Below, piece by piece: positions 37,213 through 46,250 of a stretch of DNA of 64,000 nucleotides (within the stretch, counting starts at the first letter, position 1; each line of letters opens with the position of its first letter). The stretch is from Actinokineospora pegani (lineage in GTDB: Bacteria; Actinomycetota; Actinomycetes; Mycobacteriales; Pseudonocardiaceae). The notes under the pieces are model-generated. The model saw only the letters and a program-made list of their open reading frames with translations. It had not been told where the DNA came from and ran no database searches. Both the position numbers and the translations under genes were made by a program. The stretch is taken from contig NZ_WHOL01000100.1 of assembly GCF_009745975.1 (NCBI RefSeq), positions 22,061-86,060 on the forward strand, in the 5' to 3' direction.

Positions 37213-38088
37213 TCAGGGCCGCGCGAAGGTGACGGTGAGGTCGCCGGAGCCGGTGCGCCCGCGCACCCGCAGGCCCGGCTTGGCCGCGGGCTCCTCGTGG
37301 CTCAGCGGCAGGTCGTTGCTGACCGTGCCCGCGCCGGAGGTCAGGTCGAACTCGGCAGGGGTGCCCCGCGCGACCGCGACGGTGAGGCCGCCGGTGCCGG
37401 TGGACAACTCCACCTGGCCGCTGCGCGCGTCGGCGACGGTGATCGTCCCGGTGCCGCTGCGGACCATGACGTCGCCCTCGACCCGGCCCAGGTGCACGTC
37501 GCCGCCGCCGGTGGTGATGCTCGACGGGCCCGAGACCGCGCTGACCTCGACGTCGCCGGAGCCGCTGCGGGCGCGCACGCCCGAGGCGACCGGTCCGACG
37601 CGCACCGCGCCGGTGCCGTTGGTCACCTGCACCGGGCCGCTGGCGCGCTCGACGTCGACCACGCCGGAGCCGCTGGTGGCCCTGACCCGGCCCGCCTCGC
37701 CCACAACCGTGATGGAGGCGCCGCCGCCCACGACGACCACCTCGGACCCGGTGTGCGCCAGGACCGTGACGCCCAGCGGAATGGCCCGCAGCGGCATGCT
37801 CTTGGACGAGCGGACCGTCAGCCTGCCCGCGCCGAACTCGACCTGGGTCCTGGCGACGGCCTCGGTGGGCGCGTCGGCGGCGTCGGACTGCTCGCCCAAC
37901 TGCCCGCCGACCCAGCTCAGCAGGGACGACACGCCCTCCATCCACGGGGTGGCGGCCTCCGGGGCGTGCCGGACCTCGACCTGCACGCCCGGCTCGTCGA
38001 CCAGCCGGACCTCCACCAGGCCCGCGGCGATGCCGATGTCGACCTGGACCGGGCCCTCGGCCTCGAACGCCTCGATGCGCGTGCTCAT
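37213..38088 (-). CDS. DUF4097-family beta-helix/adhesin-like protein
   Basis: A 291-residue protein of repeating short beta-strands (GSGVVDVERASGPVQV, GSGDVEVSAVSGPSSI, GGGDVHLGRVEGDV, GTGTITVADARSGQV), each turn about 19-21 residues, the pattern of DUF4097 right-handed beta-helices. No signal peptide is seen, so it is probably cytoplasmic. Function unknown. ATG overlaps the stop of the ribbon-helix-helix gene (ATGA), so the pair is co-translated under the same operator. It could be the effector or partner of that regulator. Confidence 0.82.
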   Translation of the reverse strand: MSTRIEAFEAEGPVQVDIGIAAGLVEVRLVDEPGVQVEVRHAPEAATPWMEGVSSLLSWVGGQLGEQSDAADAPTEAVARTQVEFGAGRLTVRSSKSMPLRAIPLGVTVLAHTGSEVVVVGGGASITVVGEAGRVRATSGSGVVDVERASGPVQVTNGTGAVRVGPVASGVRARSGSGDVEVSAVSGPSSITTGGGDVHLGRVEGDVMVRSGTGTITVADARSGQVELSTGTGGLTVAVARGTPAEFDLTSGAGTVSNDLPLSHEEPAAKPGLRVRGRTGSGDLTVTFARP

Positions 38089-38636
38089 CCCTGGTACCAG
38101 CCCTTCACCTCGGCGCCGGTGCCGCCCGGGTCGGCGTCCGCCGCGCGCCGCTGCTGCTGGTCTTGGCCGCCGTGCTTGCCGAAGCCCTTGGACAGCGCGC
38201 CCTGCACGGCCTGCTGGACGTAGGTGTTGAGCGAGACGCCCTGCTTGGACGCGGCGTGCTCGGCCTTGGTCTTGAGCTCCTCGAACAGCCGCAGCGTCAT
38301 CCGGCTCATGTCGCCCGCCGCGGTGGCGACGGGGGTGAGCGGGACCTCGGGCTCGGGTTCGGGCTCCGGGTGCGGCTCGGCCGGGCGCGGCCTGCTGGTC
38401 GCGGTGACCGCCACCCGGACGTCGCGGCCGTCGAGGCGGACCTCGACGACGTGGTCGGGCAGCTCGGCGGTCACCTCGGCGGCCAGGTCGGACAGCGCGT
38501 TCATGATGGCCAGCCGGGCCGCGGGCTCCAGCGCGGCGCCCAGCACGGTCGCGGCGCGGCGGGTGCTCTCGTCACCCGCCGCCGCCGTGGTGGTCAGGTC
38601 ATCCCGCAGAGCGGTGATGTACGGGCTCAGATCCAT
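38085..38636 (-). CDS. Ribbon-helix-helix (HicB/Arc-type) DNA-binding protein
   Basis: A 183-residue protein. The N-terminal 95 residues (LSPYITALRDDLTTTAAAGD, then VRLDGRDVRVAV) resemble a HicB-like partial RNase H fold; a Pro/Glu linker follows; residues about 112-150 (MTLRLFEELKTKAEHAASKQ and SLNTYVQQAVQGAL) form a ribbon-helix-helix. Such proteins repress their own operons by binding short direct repeats. Three GGTGTCA repeats at 11- and 12-nt spacing cover the promoter. ATG at 38636 is leaderless by the spacing of CATAGT. A HicA-type toxin gene is not adjacent. Confidence 0.78.
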   Translation of the reverse strand: MDLSPYITALRDDLTTTAAAGDESTRRAATVLGAALEPAARLAIMNALSDLAAEVTAELPDHVVEVRLDGRDVRVAVTATSRPRPAEPHPEPEPEPEVPLTPVATAAGDMSRMTLRLFEELKTKAEHAASKQGVSLNTYVQQAVQGALSKGFGKHGGQDQQQRRAADADPGGTGAEVKGWYQG

Positions 38637-38671
38637 GACACCACTATGACACCGCTTTTGACACCTGTCGA
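38636..38671 (-). promoter_or_regulatory. Promoter with three GGTGTCA operator iterons
   Basis: TCGACA (38671-38666), 17-nt spacer, CATAGT (38648-38643), 6 nt to ATG. GGTGTCA occurs at 38665-38659, 38653-38647 and 38642-38636, about one helical turn apart. The repeats cover the spacer, the -10 and the start codon, so a protein bound in tandem on one helix face would shut transcription. Confidence 0.68.
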
Positions 38672-38706
38672 GGAATCGTGACGTCAGAAATGGTGTCGCG
38701 GTGATG

Positions 38707-39933
38707 TCAAACGGCGTTTCGGAGCGAAGCGGCCAAATCGCCCCGCTCACCGACCCAGATCCGGTCCAGGCCCTGCCAGTCCGCCATGAGCCGCAGCTCC
38801 TCGGCCAGCTCGCCCGCGACGCGGGTGGTGTCGGCCCCCTCTTCGGCGAACGAGCCCTGGACCCGCAGGGTTCCCGCGGCGCGGTCGGCCTTGAGGTCCA
38901 CCCGGGCCACCAGCTCGCCGTCGAGCAGGAAGGGGAACACGTAGTACCCGTGCACCCGCTTGGGCTCCGGGACGTAGATCTCGATGCGGTAGTGGAAGCC
39001 GAACAGCCGCAGGGCGCGGTCGCGCTCCCAGATCAGCGGGTCGAACGGGCACAGCAGCGCCCGGCCCCGCACCTCGCGCGGGGCGCGCGCAGCCGGGTGG
39101 CGGTAGGCGGGCGCGCGCCAGCCCTCGACCGCGACCGCCTCGAGCAGCCCCTCCTCGACCAGCTCGGCGACCGCCTGCTTGGACTGGGCGGGCTGGAGGC
39201 GGTAGTAGTCGCGCAGGTCCTTCTCGGTGCCGATGCCGTGCGCGAGCGCGGCGCGCAGGGTCAGCCGCCGGGCGCACTCCTCGTCGTCCGGGGTCTGGGC
39301 GAGGGCCTCGGCGGGCAGCACCCGCTCGGGCAGGTCGTAGTGGCGCTGGAAGCTCCTGCGGGTGCCCGTGGTCAACTCCCCCACCCCGAACAGGTACTCG
39401 CACACGTGCTTGACGTCGGACCGGTTCCACCAGCCGCCCTTGACCTTGGGCACCGCCCCGCCCAGCGCCGCCTCCAGCGCGCCCGCGGCGATCGGCCCCT
39501 GCTCGCGCACGGTCGCCAGCACGTCCTCGACCAGACCGGGCGACTTCTCGCGGATGGGGGCCAGGTGGTGGGCGTAGCGCTGCTCGTAGCCGCGCATCCG
39601 CCAGCGGAACAGCGGCCAGTCCTCGGCCGGGATCAGGCTCGCCTCGTGCGCCCAGTACTCGACCAGCAGCCGGGGCCTGCGCGCGCTGTGCGACCACGCG
39701 GCCTCGTCGACGAGGTCCTGGTCGTAGGAGCCGAGCCGGGCGAACAGCGGCATGTAGTGCGCGCGGACGGCCACGTTGACCGAGTCCAGTTGCAACAACT
39801 GCACCCGGCTCAGCGCCTTCTGCAGGTGCTTGCGCGTGGGGCGGCCGCTCGGGCGGGGGTCGGCGAAGCCCTGCGCGGCGAGGGCGGTGCGGCGGGCGGT
39901 GTCGGCGGAGACTGTCTGCACAACGGCGGTCAC
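38707..39933 (-). CDS. YcaQ/AlkZ-family winged-helix DNA glycosylase
   Basis: A 408-residue HTH_42 protein of the family that unhooks interstrand crosslinks and alkylated purines. Near the N-terminus LLQLDSVNVAVRAHYMPLF carries the Q-hydrophobic-D catalytic motif of the YcaQ (AlkX) subfamily rather than the Q-x-Q of AlkZ toxins-resistance enzymes. Three winged helices follow (for example GWWNRSDVKHVCEYLFGVGEL) and LCPFDPLIWERDRALRLFGF is the conserved C-terminal segment. GTG at 39933 is used. It follows the GNAT gene divergently and is not linked to a biosynthetic cluster. Confidence 0.87.
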   Translation of the reverse strand: MTAVVQTVSADTARRTALAAQGFADPRPSGRPTRKHLQKALSRVQLLQLDSVNVAVRAHYMPLFARLGSYDQDLVDEAAWSHSARRPRLLVEYWAHEASLIPAEDWPLFRWRMRGYEQRYAHHLAPIREKSPGLVEDVLATVREQGPIAAGALEAALGGAVPKVKGGWWNRSDVKHVCEYLFGVGELTTGTRRSFQRHYDLPERVLPAEALAQTPDDEECARRLTLRAALAHGIGTEKDLRDYYRLQPAQSKQAVAELVEEGLLEAVAVEGWRAPAYRHPAARAPREVRGRALLCPFDPLIWERDRALRLFGFHYRIEIYVPEPKRVHGYYVFPFLLDGELVARVDLKADRAAGTLRVQGSFAEEGADTTRVAGELAEELRLMADWQGLDRIWVGERGDLAASLRNAV

Positions 39934-39987
39934 GGTGCTGATGCTGCCAGTGACCACCGACAACCCGGCACCAGATAGGTTCACGCC

Positions 39988-40545
39988 ATGGCCGATGCCG
40001 CTGTCCGCCCCGCGACCCCGGGCGACGCCGCCGAGATCGCCCGCATCCAGGTCGAGACCTGGCGCACCGGGTTCGCCGACCTCCTCCCCGCGCTCGTGCT
40101 GGCGGGCCTGGACGTCGACGCGGCGGCCGAGCAGTGGCGGGCGGCGGTGGCCCAGGGCCCGGCGACGGTGCTGGTGGCCACCGAGGGCAACTGGGTGGTC
40201 GGGTTCTGCTCGGCGGGCCCGTCGCCGGAGTCGGAGTCGGCCGCGGCCAACGACGTCCCGGTCCCGGACGCCTCGACGGTCGCCCTGGTGGGCTCCCTGC
40301 TGGTCGAGCCGCGCTGGGGCAGGCGCGGGCACGCGGGGCGGCTGTTGGCCACGATGGCCCAGCGGCTCCGGGCGGGCGGCGCGACGCGCGGGATCGCGTG
40401 GGTGCCGGTGCGCAACACCGCGTCGCTGGAGTTCTACCGGCGCGCGGGCTGGGCGCCCGACGGCGTGGTGCGGACGCTGGACGCCGACGGACAGCCACTG
40501 CGTGAGCTGCGTCTCACCGGATCGTTGGACTTGGCTCTGCACTAG
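39988..40545 (+). CDS. GNAT-family N-acetyltransferase
   Basis: A 185-residue GNAT protein. The acetyl-CoA loop is SLLVEPRWGRRGHAGRLL (about 104-121), and NTASLEFYRRAGWAPDG (about 148) is the usual C-terminal strand-helix. The acceptor is unknown. ATG at 39988 has TAGGTT 6 nt upstream and so may be leaderless. The EF-hand gene follows on the same strand after about 60 bp. Confidence 0.87.
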   Translation: MADAAVRPATPGDAAEIARIQVETWRTGFADLLPALVLAGLDVDAAAEQWRAAVAQGPATVLVATEGNWVVGFCSAGPSPESESAAANDVPVPDASTVALVGSLLVEPRWGRRGHAGRLLATMAQRLRAGGATRGIAWVPVRNTASLEFYRRAGWAPDGVVRTLDADGQPLRELRLTGSLDLALH

Positions 40546-40605
40546 GCGCGGGAGGTGGTTGACTCGGTCCCGGTTGATCATGATCCCGTGGAACGGAGTC
40601 ACCGC

Positions 40606-41169
40606 GTGCCCCCCAGCGAGTTCCTCGACCGCAAGCTCACCCGCCGGTTCCAGACCTACGACCTCGACGGCAACGGCCACCTGGAGCGGGCGGACTTCGA
40701 CCGCGCCCGCGACAACCTGGCGGCGGAGTACGGACTGGCCGCCGAAGACCCCAGGGTGACCCGCCTGGGCGAGTTGATGACGGGGCTGTGGGAGCACCTG
40801 CTCGGCGTCGCCGACACCGACTCCGACCAGCGCGTCTCCGAACAGGAGTACAAGCGCGCCTTCGCCGCGGGCCTGCTGGAGACCCCGGAGAACTTCGACT
40901 CGGTCTACCAGCCGTTCCTCGACGCGGTCATGGCCATCGCCGACACCGACGGCGACGGCGCGCTCACCGCCGAGGACGAGGTCCGCTGGACCCGCGGCCT
41001 GATGGCCCTGCCCGAGGCCGACGCCCGCGAGGTCCACCGCCGCCTCGACACCGACGGCGACGGCCGCGTCGGGGTGCGCGAACTGCTGTCGGCCATTCGC
41101 GAGTACTACTTCGACGACTCGCCCGGCTCGGCGGGCGAGTACCTGCTCGGCCCGCTCCCCCGCGGCTGA
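40606..41169 (+). CDS. EF-hand calcium-binding protein, calerythrin-like
   Basis: A 187-residue acidic protein with four EF-hand loops: DLDGNGHLERAD, DTDSDQRVSEQE, DTDGDGALTAED and DTDGDGRVGVRE. The size, spacing and the F-D-R-A-R-D...E-Y context resemble calerythrin of Saccharopolyspora erythraea, a sarcoplasmic-type calcium protein. The second loop lacks the Gly at position 6 and two loops end in Asp rather than Glu, so affinities may differ. It probably buffers or senses calcium in the cytoplasm. GTG at 40606 has GGAG 7 nt upstream; earlier in-frame GTGs exist. Confidence 0.88.
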   Translation: MPPSEFLDRKLTRRFQTYDLDGNGHLERADFDRARDNLAAEYGLAAEDPRVTRLGELMTGLWEHLLGVADTDSDQRVSEQEYKRAFAAGLLETPENFDSVYQPFLDAVMAIADTDGDGALTAEDEVRWTRGLMALPEADAREVHRRLDTDGDGRVGVRELLSAIREYYFDDSPGSAGEYLLGPLPRG

Positions 41170-41259
41170 GGCGCCCCCGCTGGTGCCGGACCCGGCCCGA
41201 TCCGCCCCCGGGTCCGGTACCGTCGGTGGCCGACCGCTCCCGGGAAAGGTGGTGTCCGC

Positions 41260-41772
41260 GTGGCGCTGGCTTGGCTCGGCCTGGCCATGGGCATCGCCTT
41301 CGGCTCCGCCCTGGTCCCGTTCATCAGCATCGAGCTGTTCGTGATCGGCATGGCCGCGCAGGAGCCCCAGGTCTCGTGCCTGCTGCTGGGCTTGGTCGTC
41401 GCCATCGGCCAGGTGGGCGGCAAGCTGCTCTACTACTACGCCGGGCGCGGGTCGATCCGCCTGCCCGCGTTCCTGCACCGCGAGGCCCGGCCGATGACCG
41501 CCCGCCGGGAGCGGTGGCACGTGCGCACCAAGCGCCTCCGCTCCTGGGTCGCGGTGCTGCGCGCCAAGTGCGAGCGCCACCCGCACTGGATGGTCGGCGC
41601 CTACAGCGTCAGCTCCGTGGTCGGGCTGCCGCCCTACATGGCGACGGTGGTGCTGGCGGGCCTGGTCCGGATGCGGCTCGCGACCTTCATCAGCGCGGGC
41701 CTGGCGGGCCGGTTCATCCGGTTCAGCCTGCTGGCCGCCTCCCCCGCCCTGTTCACCGGCTGGCTCTTCTAG
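41260..41772 (+). CDS. Small integral membrane protein (VTT/YqaA-like)
   Basis: A 170-residue protein with two hydrophobic parts (about 1-65 and 105-168) around a basic cytoplasmic loop (REARPMTARRERWHVRTKRL). The second part, GAYSVSSVVGLPPYMATVVLAGLVRMRL, has the Gly-Leu-Pro-Pro/Gly pattern of VTT (DedA-like) membrane proteins, which act as scramblases or flippases of lipids. Sequence alone does not establish a substrate. GTG at 41260 follows GGAAAGGTGG. Confidence 0.7.
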   Translation: MALAWLGLAMGIAFGSALVPFISIELFVIGMAAQEPQVSCLLLGLVVAIGQVGGKLLYYYAGRGSIRLPAFLHREARPMTARRERWHVRTKRLRSWVAVLRAKCERHPHWMVGAYSVSSVVGLPPYMATVVLAGLVRMRLATFISAGLAGRFIRFSLLAASPALFTGWLF

Positions 41773-41781
41773 GCCCTGCTC

Positions 41782-41991
41782 CTACCGACCCTTGACGACC
41801 AGGCGGTCCAGCAGGTCCGCCGTGGCGGCGGCCACGGCGTCGACGGCGGCCTCGAAGGCCTCGGCGTTGTGCGCGGCCGGGGCGCGGAAGCCCGAGATCT
41901 TGCGCACGTACTGCAACGCGGCGGCGCGGACGTCATCGTCGCCCGGGTCCTCGGTGAACGGGGGGCGGAGGGTCTTGATGCTGCGGCACAT
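41782..41991 (-). CDS. DUF2277-family small protein
   Basis: A 69-residue protein starting MCRSIKTLRPPF with YVRKISGFRAPAAHN in the middle, the hallmark of the DUF2277 family (an invariant Cys2 and the Arg-Lys-Ile-Ser-Gly-Phe segment). Function is unknown; the Cys and conserved basic residues hint at nucleic-acid or metal binding. ATG at 41991 matches the family N-terminus even though the ribosome-binding site is weak. Confidence 0.85.
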   Translation of the reverse strand: MCRSIKTLRPPFTEDPGDDDVRAAALQYVRKISGFRAPAAHNAEAFEAAVDAVAAATADLLDRLVVKGR

Positions 41992-42067
41992 GGGACCCAT
42001 CATGCGCCGGGCCACCGACATTCCGCAGATCCCTCGCGACGTCGACCAGGACGACCCGGACGGCAAA

Positions 42068-42103
42068 GCGGAGACCAGCAGGCCTGGGCCTGCTGGTCTC
42101 CGC
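42068..42103 (-). terminator. Hairpin terminator
   Basis: A perfect 17-bp inverted repeat (42068-42084 with 42087-42103) about 50 nt after the stop of the small Cys-containing gene on the minus strand. It may also stop transcription from the plus side. Confidence 0.7.
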
Positions 42104-42154
42104 CGTCGTGATCAGTTGTCCGAGTTGGTTGCTCCCGTTCGCGGGGGGGCGGGG

Positions 42155-42319
42155 TCAGCCCTGGTTGGCTGCCGCCTCGTCGGTGTGGGCGCAGCCGGGG
42201 GCGCCGATGTCGTGCAACTCGCGCCTGCCCGGCACGCGCGAGTACGACGGGCAGAGGCACGCGCCGACGGAGTCGTCGTAGAGCCCGTCGTCTTCGGCCA
42301 GCGTCTCGTTGGCGTTCAC
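42155..42319 (-). CDS. 54-residue cysteine-containing protein, function unknown
   Basis: GTG at 42319 encodes a 54-residue acidic peptide that contains DDSVGACLCPSYSRVPG and HDIGAPGCAHTDEA: three Cys (two as Cys-Leu-Cys) and two His. It has its own AGGCGGA-type site, a TAGCAT -10 candidate at about 42365-42360 and a strong terminator behind it. I do not recognise it. Candidates are a small metal-binding protein, a redox peptide or a modified-peptide precursor; no modification enzyme is next to it. Confidence 0.6.
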   Translation of the reverse strand: MNANETLAEDDGLYDDSVGACLCPSYSRVPGRRELHDIGAPGCAHTDEAAANQG

Positions 42320-42402
42320 TCGTCCGCCTTCGGGGGTGAAGGGACCTGTGCGATGGCGATGCTAGCGCCGCCGCCACCGTGGGCGAAGATCATTGGAGAT
42401 GA

Positions 42403-42885
42403 TCAGCCCCGGTTCAGCAGGTACGCCACCTCGGTGCGCCATTTCCCCATGTCAGGCTCGTGCGCGGGGTCGGTGAGATAAGTCTCGAAACGACCGGCCC
42501 ACACCCCGTCACGGACGTCGAAGTACTCGCCGGTGCGGTCGGACCACTCGTCGAGGCGGTCGAAGGTCTCGCGGATGGTGTCCGGGCTGCCCTCGTGCAC
42601 GGCCACGGCGTAGTCGCCCTCGGGGACCTCCTGGGCGGTGACCCGCCCGTCGCCCTCGACCGGCTCGGCGACCGGCCAACCGACCTCGACATCGATCACG
42701 CCCGCCTCGTCGACCTGGTGGTAGCGGTACATCGGCGGTCCGACGACCGCGACACCCCGCTCGGCCAACCAGCCCTGGACCTCCGGCAGCAGGGCGTTGA
42801 CCCGGCCCCACTCCGACAGCGGGGCCTGCGTGCGGATGCCCGCGTAGTGCTTCGGCGGGCGGTACTCGATCTGCGGCTCGCTCAT
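42403..42885 (-). CDS. GyrI-like (small-molecule-binding) domain protein
   Basis: A 160-residue stand-alone SHS2/GyrI-like domain: IEYRPPKHYAGIRTQA at the N-terminus, PMYRYHQVDEAGVIDVEVGWPV in the middle and VHEGSPDTIRETFDRL, the pattern of the AraC effector-binding domain of Rob/BmrR type. It lacks a DNA-binding part, so it may bind or hydrolyse a hydrophobic or drug-like ligand. ATG at 42885 (MSEPQIEYR) is chosen over an upstream frame extension. Confidence 0.82.
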   Translation of the reverse strand: MSEPQIEYRPPKHYAGIRTQAPLSEWGRVNALLPEVQGWLAERGVAVVGPPMYRYHQVDEAGVIDVEVGWPVAEPVEGDGRVTAQEVPEGDYAVAVHEGSPDTIRETFDRLDEWSDRTGEYFDVRDGVWAGRFETYLTDPAHEPDMGKWRTEVAYLLNRG

Positions 42886-42916
42886 GCGGGGGAGGGTAGC
42901 GACCCGGACCGACAGA

Positions 42917-43606
42917 TCAGGTGCTCTCCCGGTAGCGCTCAAGCCACTCGACCAGGGCCCCCGGGTGCGCGAGGGCGGGCAGGTGGCCGCCCTCCATCTC
43001 GTCCGGGGTGATGCCGAGGCGCTCGCGGGTGACGCGGCGCTGGAACGCCAGCGGGAACAGCCGGTCGTCGCGGCAGACCAGCACCCTGGTCGGCACGTCC
43101 GGCCACGCGGCCAGCGGCCACGGGTCGGCGAACGGCCGGTCGGACTGGTCGATCGGCGGGGCGGCCAGCACCTCGTCGAGCACGTCCGGGGGCAGGTCGT
43201 GCAGGAAGGTGACCACCGGGTCGAAGGGCGCGTCCGGGTCGCGCCCCGCGGCCAGGTCGGCCGCCCGCTGCGCCTCGGGCTGCCCGGTCGCCGCCCACCA
43301 CTGCCCGCCGGTCTCCCCCGGCGCCGGGATCATCGCCGCGACCAGGACGAGCAGCGCCACGTCGGCCCGGGTGGCCGCGACCGGGGCGGACAGCCCGGCC
43401 ATGGACTGCGCGACGAGGATGACGCCCGAGCGGTCGCCGATGGCCTCGACGATCGTGTCGACGTAGGCGCCCAGCCCGGCCTCCGGGTCGGCCGCAGGCA
43501 GGTCGGGGGTGATCACCTCGTGGCCGCGGGCCTCCAGCAGCGGGCGCACCCGGTTCCAGTGGGCGGAATCCGACCCGGCGCCCGGGACCAGCACGTAGGT
43601 GCTCAA
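42917..43606 (-). CDS. Alpha/beta hydrolase
   Basis: A 229-residue hydrolase. It begins STYVLVPGAGSDSAHWNRV (oxyanion segment), with the nucleophile elbow VAQSMAGLS (about 66; Ser in A-Q-S-M-A rather than G-x-S-x-G), acid CRDDRLFP and His in GGHLPALAHP. It is similar in build to salicylate/methyl-ester esterases, but the substrate is unknown. It starts with TTG at 43606, overlapping the stop of the TPR gene as TTGA, so the two are translated together. Confidence 0.85.
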   Translation of the reverse strand: MSTYVLVPGAGSDSAHWNRVRPLLEARGHEVITPDLPAADPEAGLGAYVDTIVEAIGDRSGVILVAQSMAGLSAPVAATRADVALLVLVAAMIPAPGETGGQWWAATGQPEAQRAADLAAGRDPDAPFDPVVTFLHDLPPDVLDEVLAAPPIDQSDRPFADPWPLAAWPDVPTRVLVCRDDRLFPLAFQRRVTRERLGITPDEMEGGHLPALAHPGALVEWLERYREST

Positions 43607-44043
43607 ACCTGCGCCAACTCCAGGGCCTTGCGCATCGCGTCCCGCGCGCGGGACCGGTCGCCCGCCACGTCGTAGGCCACGGCCAGCCGGTACCAGGACC
43701 GCCAGTCGTCCGGGGCCTGCTCGGCCGCGGCGCGCTGGGTCTCGAACCAGGCGTCGGCCGCCGACCGGTCGACCCGGCCCGAGGGCGTGCGCGGCAGGTC
43801 CAAGGTGTCGGGCAGGCCGTCCTCGGCGGCCAGGCGCCTGCCCAGCTCCGAGGTGCGCACCCCGAACCGCAGCGTCGACCACACGATCCACGCCCCCACC
43901 ACGGGCAGCAGCACGACCCCCACGCCCAGCGCGACCGCGATCGGCGACCCGTCGCGGAACAGGGCCAGCGCCCGACCGCCGAGCAGGACGAAGTAGACGA
44001 CCAGGACGGCGCTCAGGATTACCGAGACGGTGCGTGCGGACAC
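43603..44043 (-). CDS. Membrane-anchored TPR-like protein
   Basis: A 146-residue protein with two N-terminal membrane helices (VSVILSAVLVVYFVLLGG and IAVALGVGVVLLPVVGAWIVW) and a C-terminal tetratricopeptide-like pair (AAEQAPDDWRSWYRLAVAYDVAGDRSRARDAMRKALEL). Proteins like this next to dapB are common in actinobacteria; function unknown. It lies 19 bp after dapB on the same strand and is coupled to the hydrolase gene. Confidence 0.78.
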   Translation of the reverse strand: MSARTVSVILSAVLVVYFVLLGGRALALFRDGSPIAVALGVGVVLLPVVGAWIVWSTLRFGVRTSELGRRLAAEDGLPDTLDLPRTPSGRVDRSAADAWFETQRAAAEQAPDDWRSWYRLAVAYDVAGDRSRARDAMRKALELAQV

Positions 44044-44061
44044 CCGGGGATCGTACGTCGG

Positions 44062-46249
<2,188 letters not shown>

Positions 46250-46250
<1 letters not shown>

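Noticed and set aside
38707..41586. Extension of the YcaQ frame through the GNAT and EF-hand genes
   Set aside because: The family match begins at about 39933; the upstream part is low-complexity and antisense to two well-supported genes.
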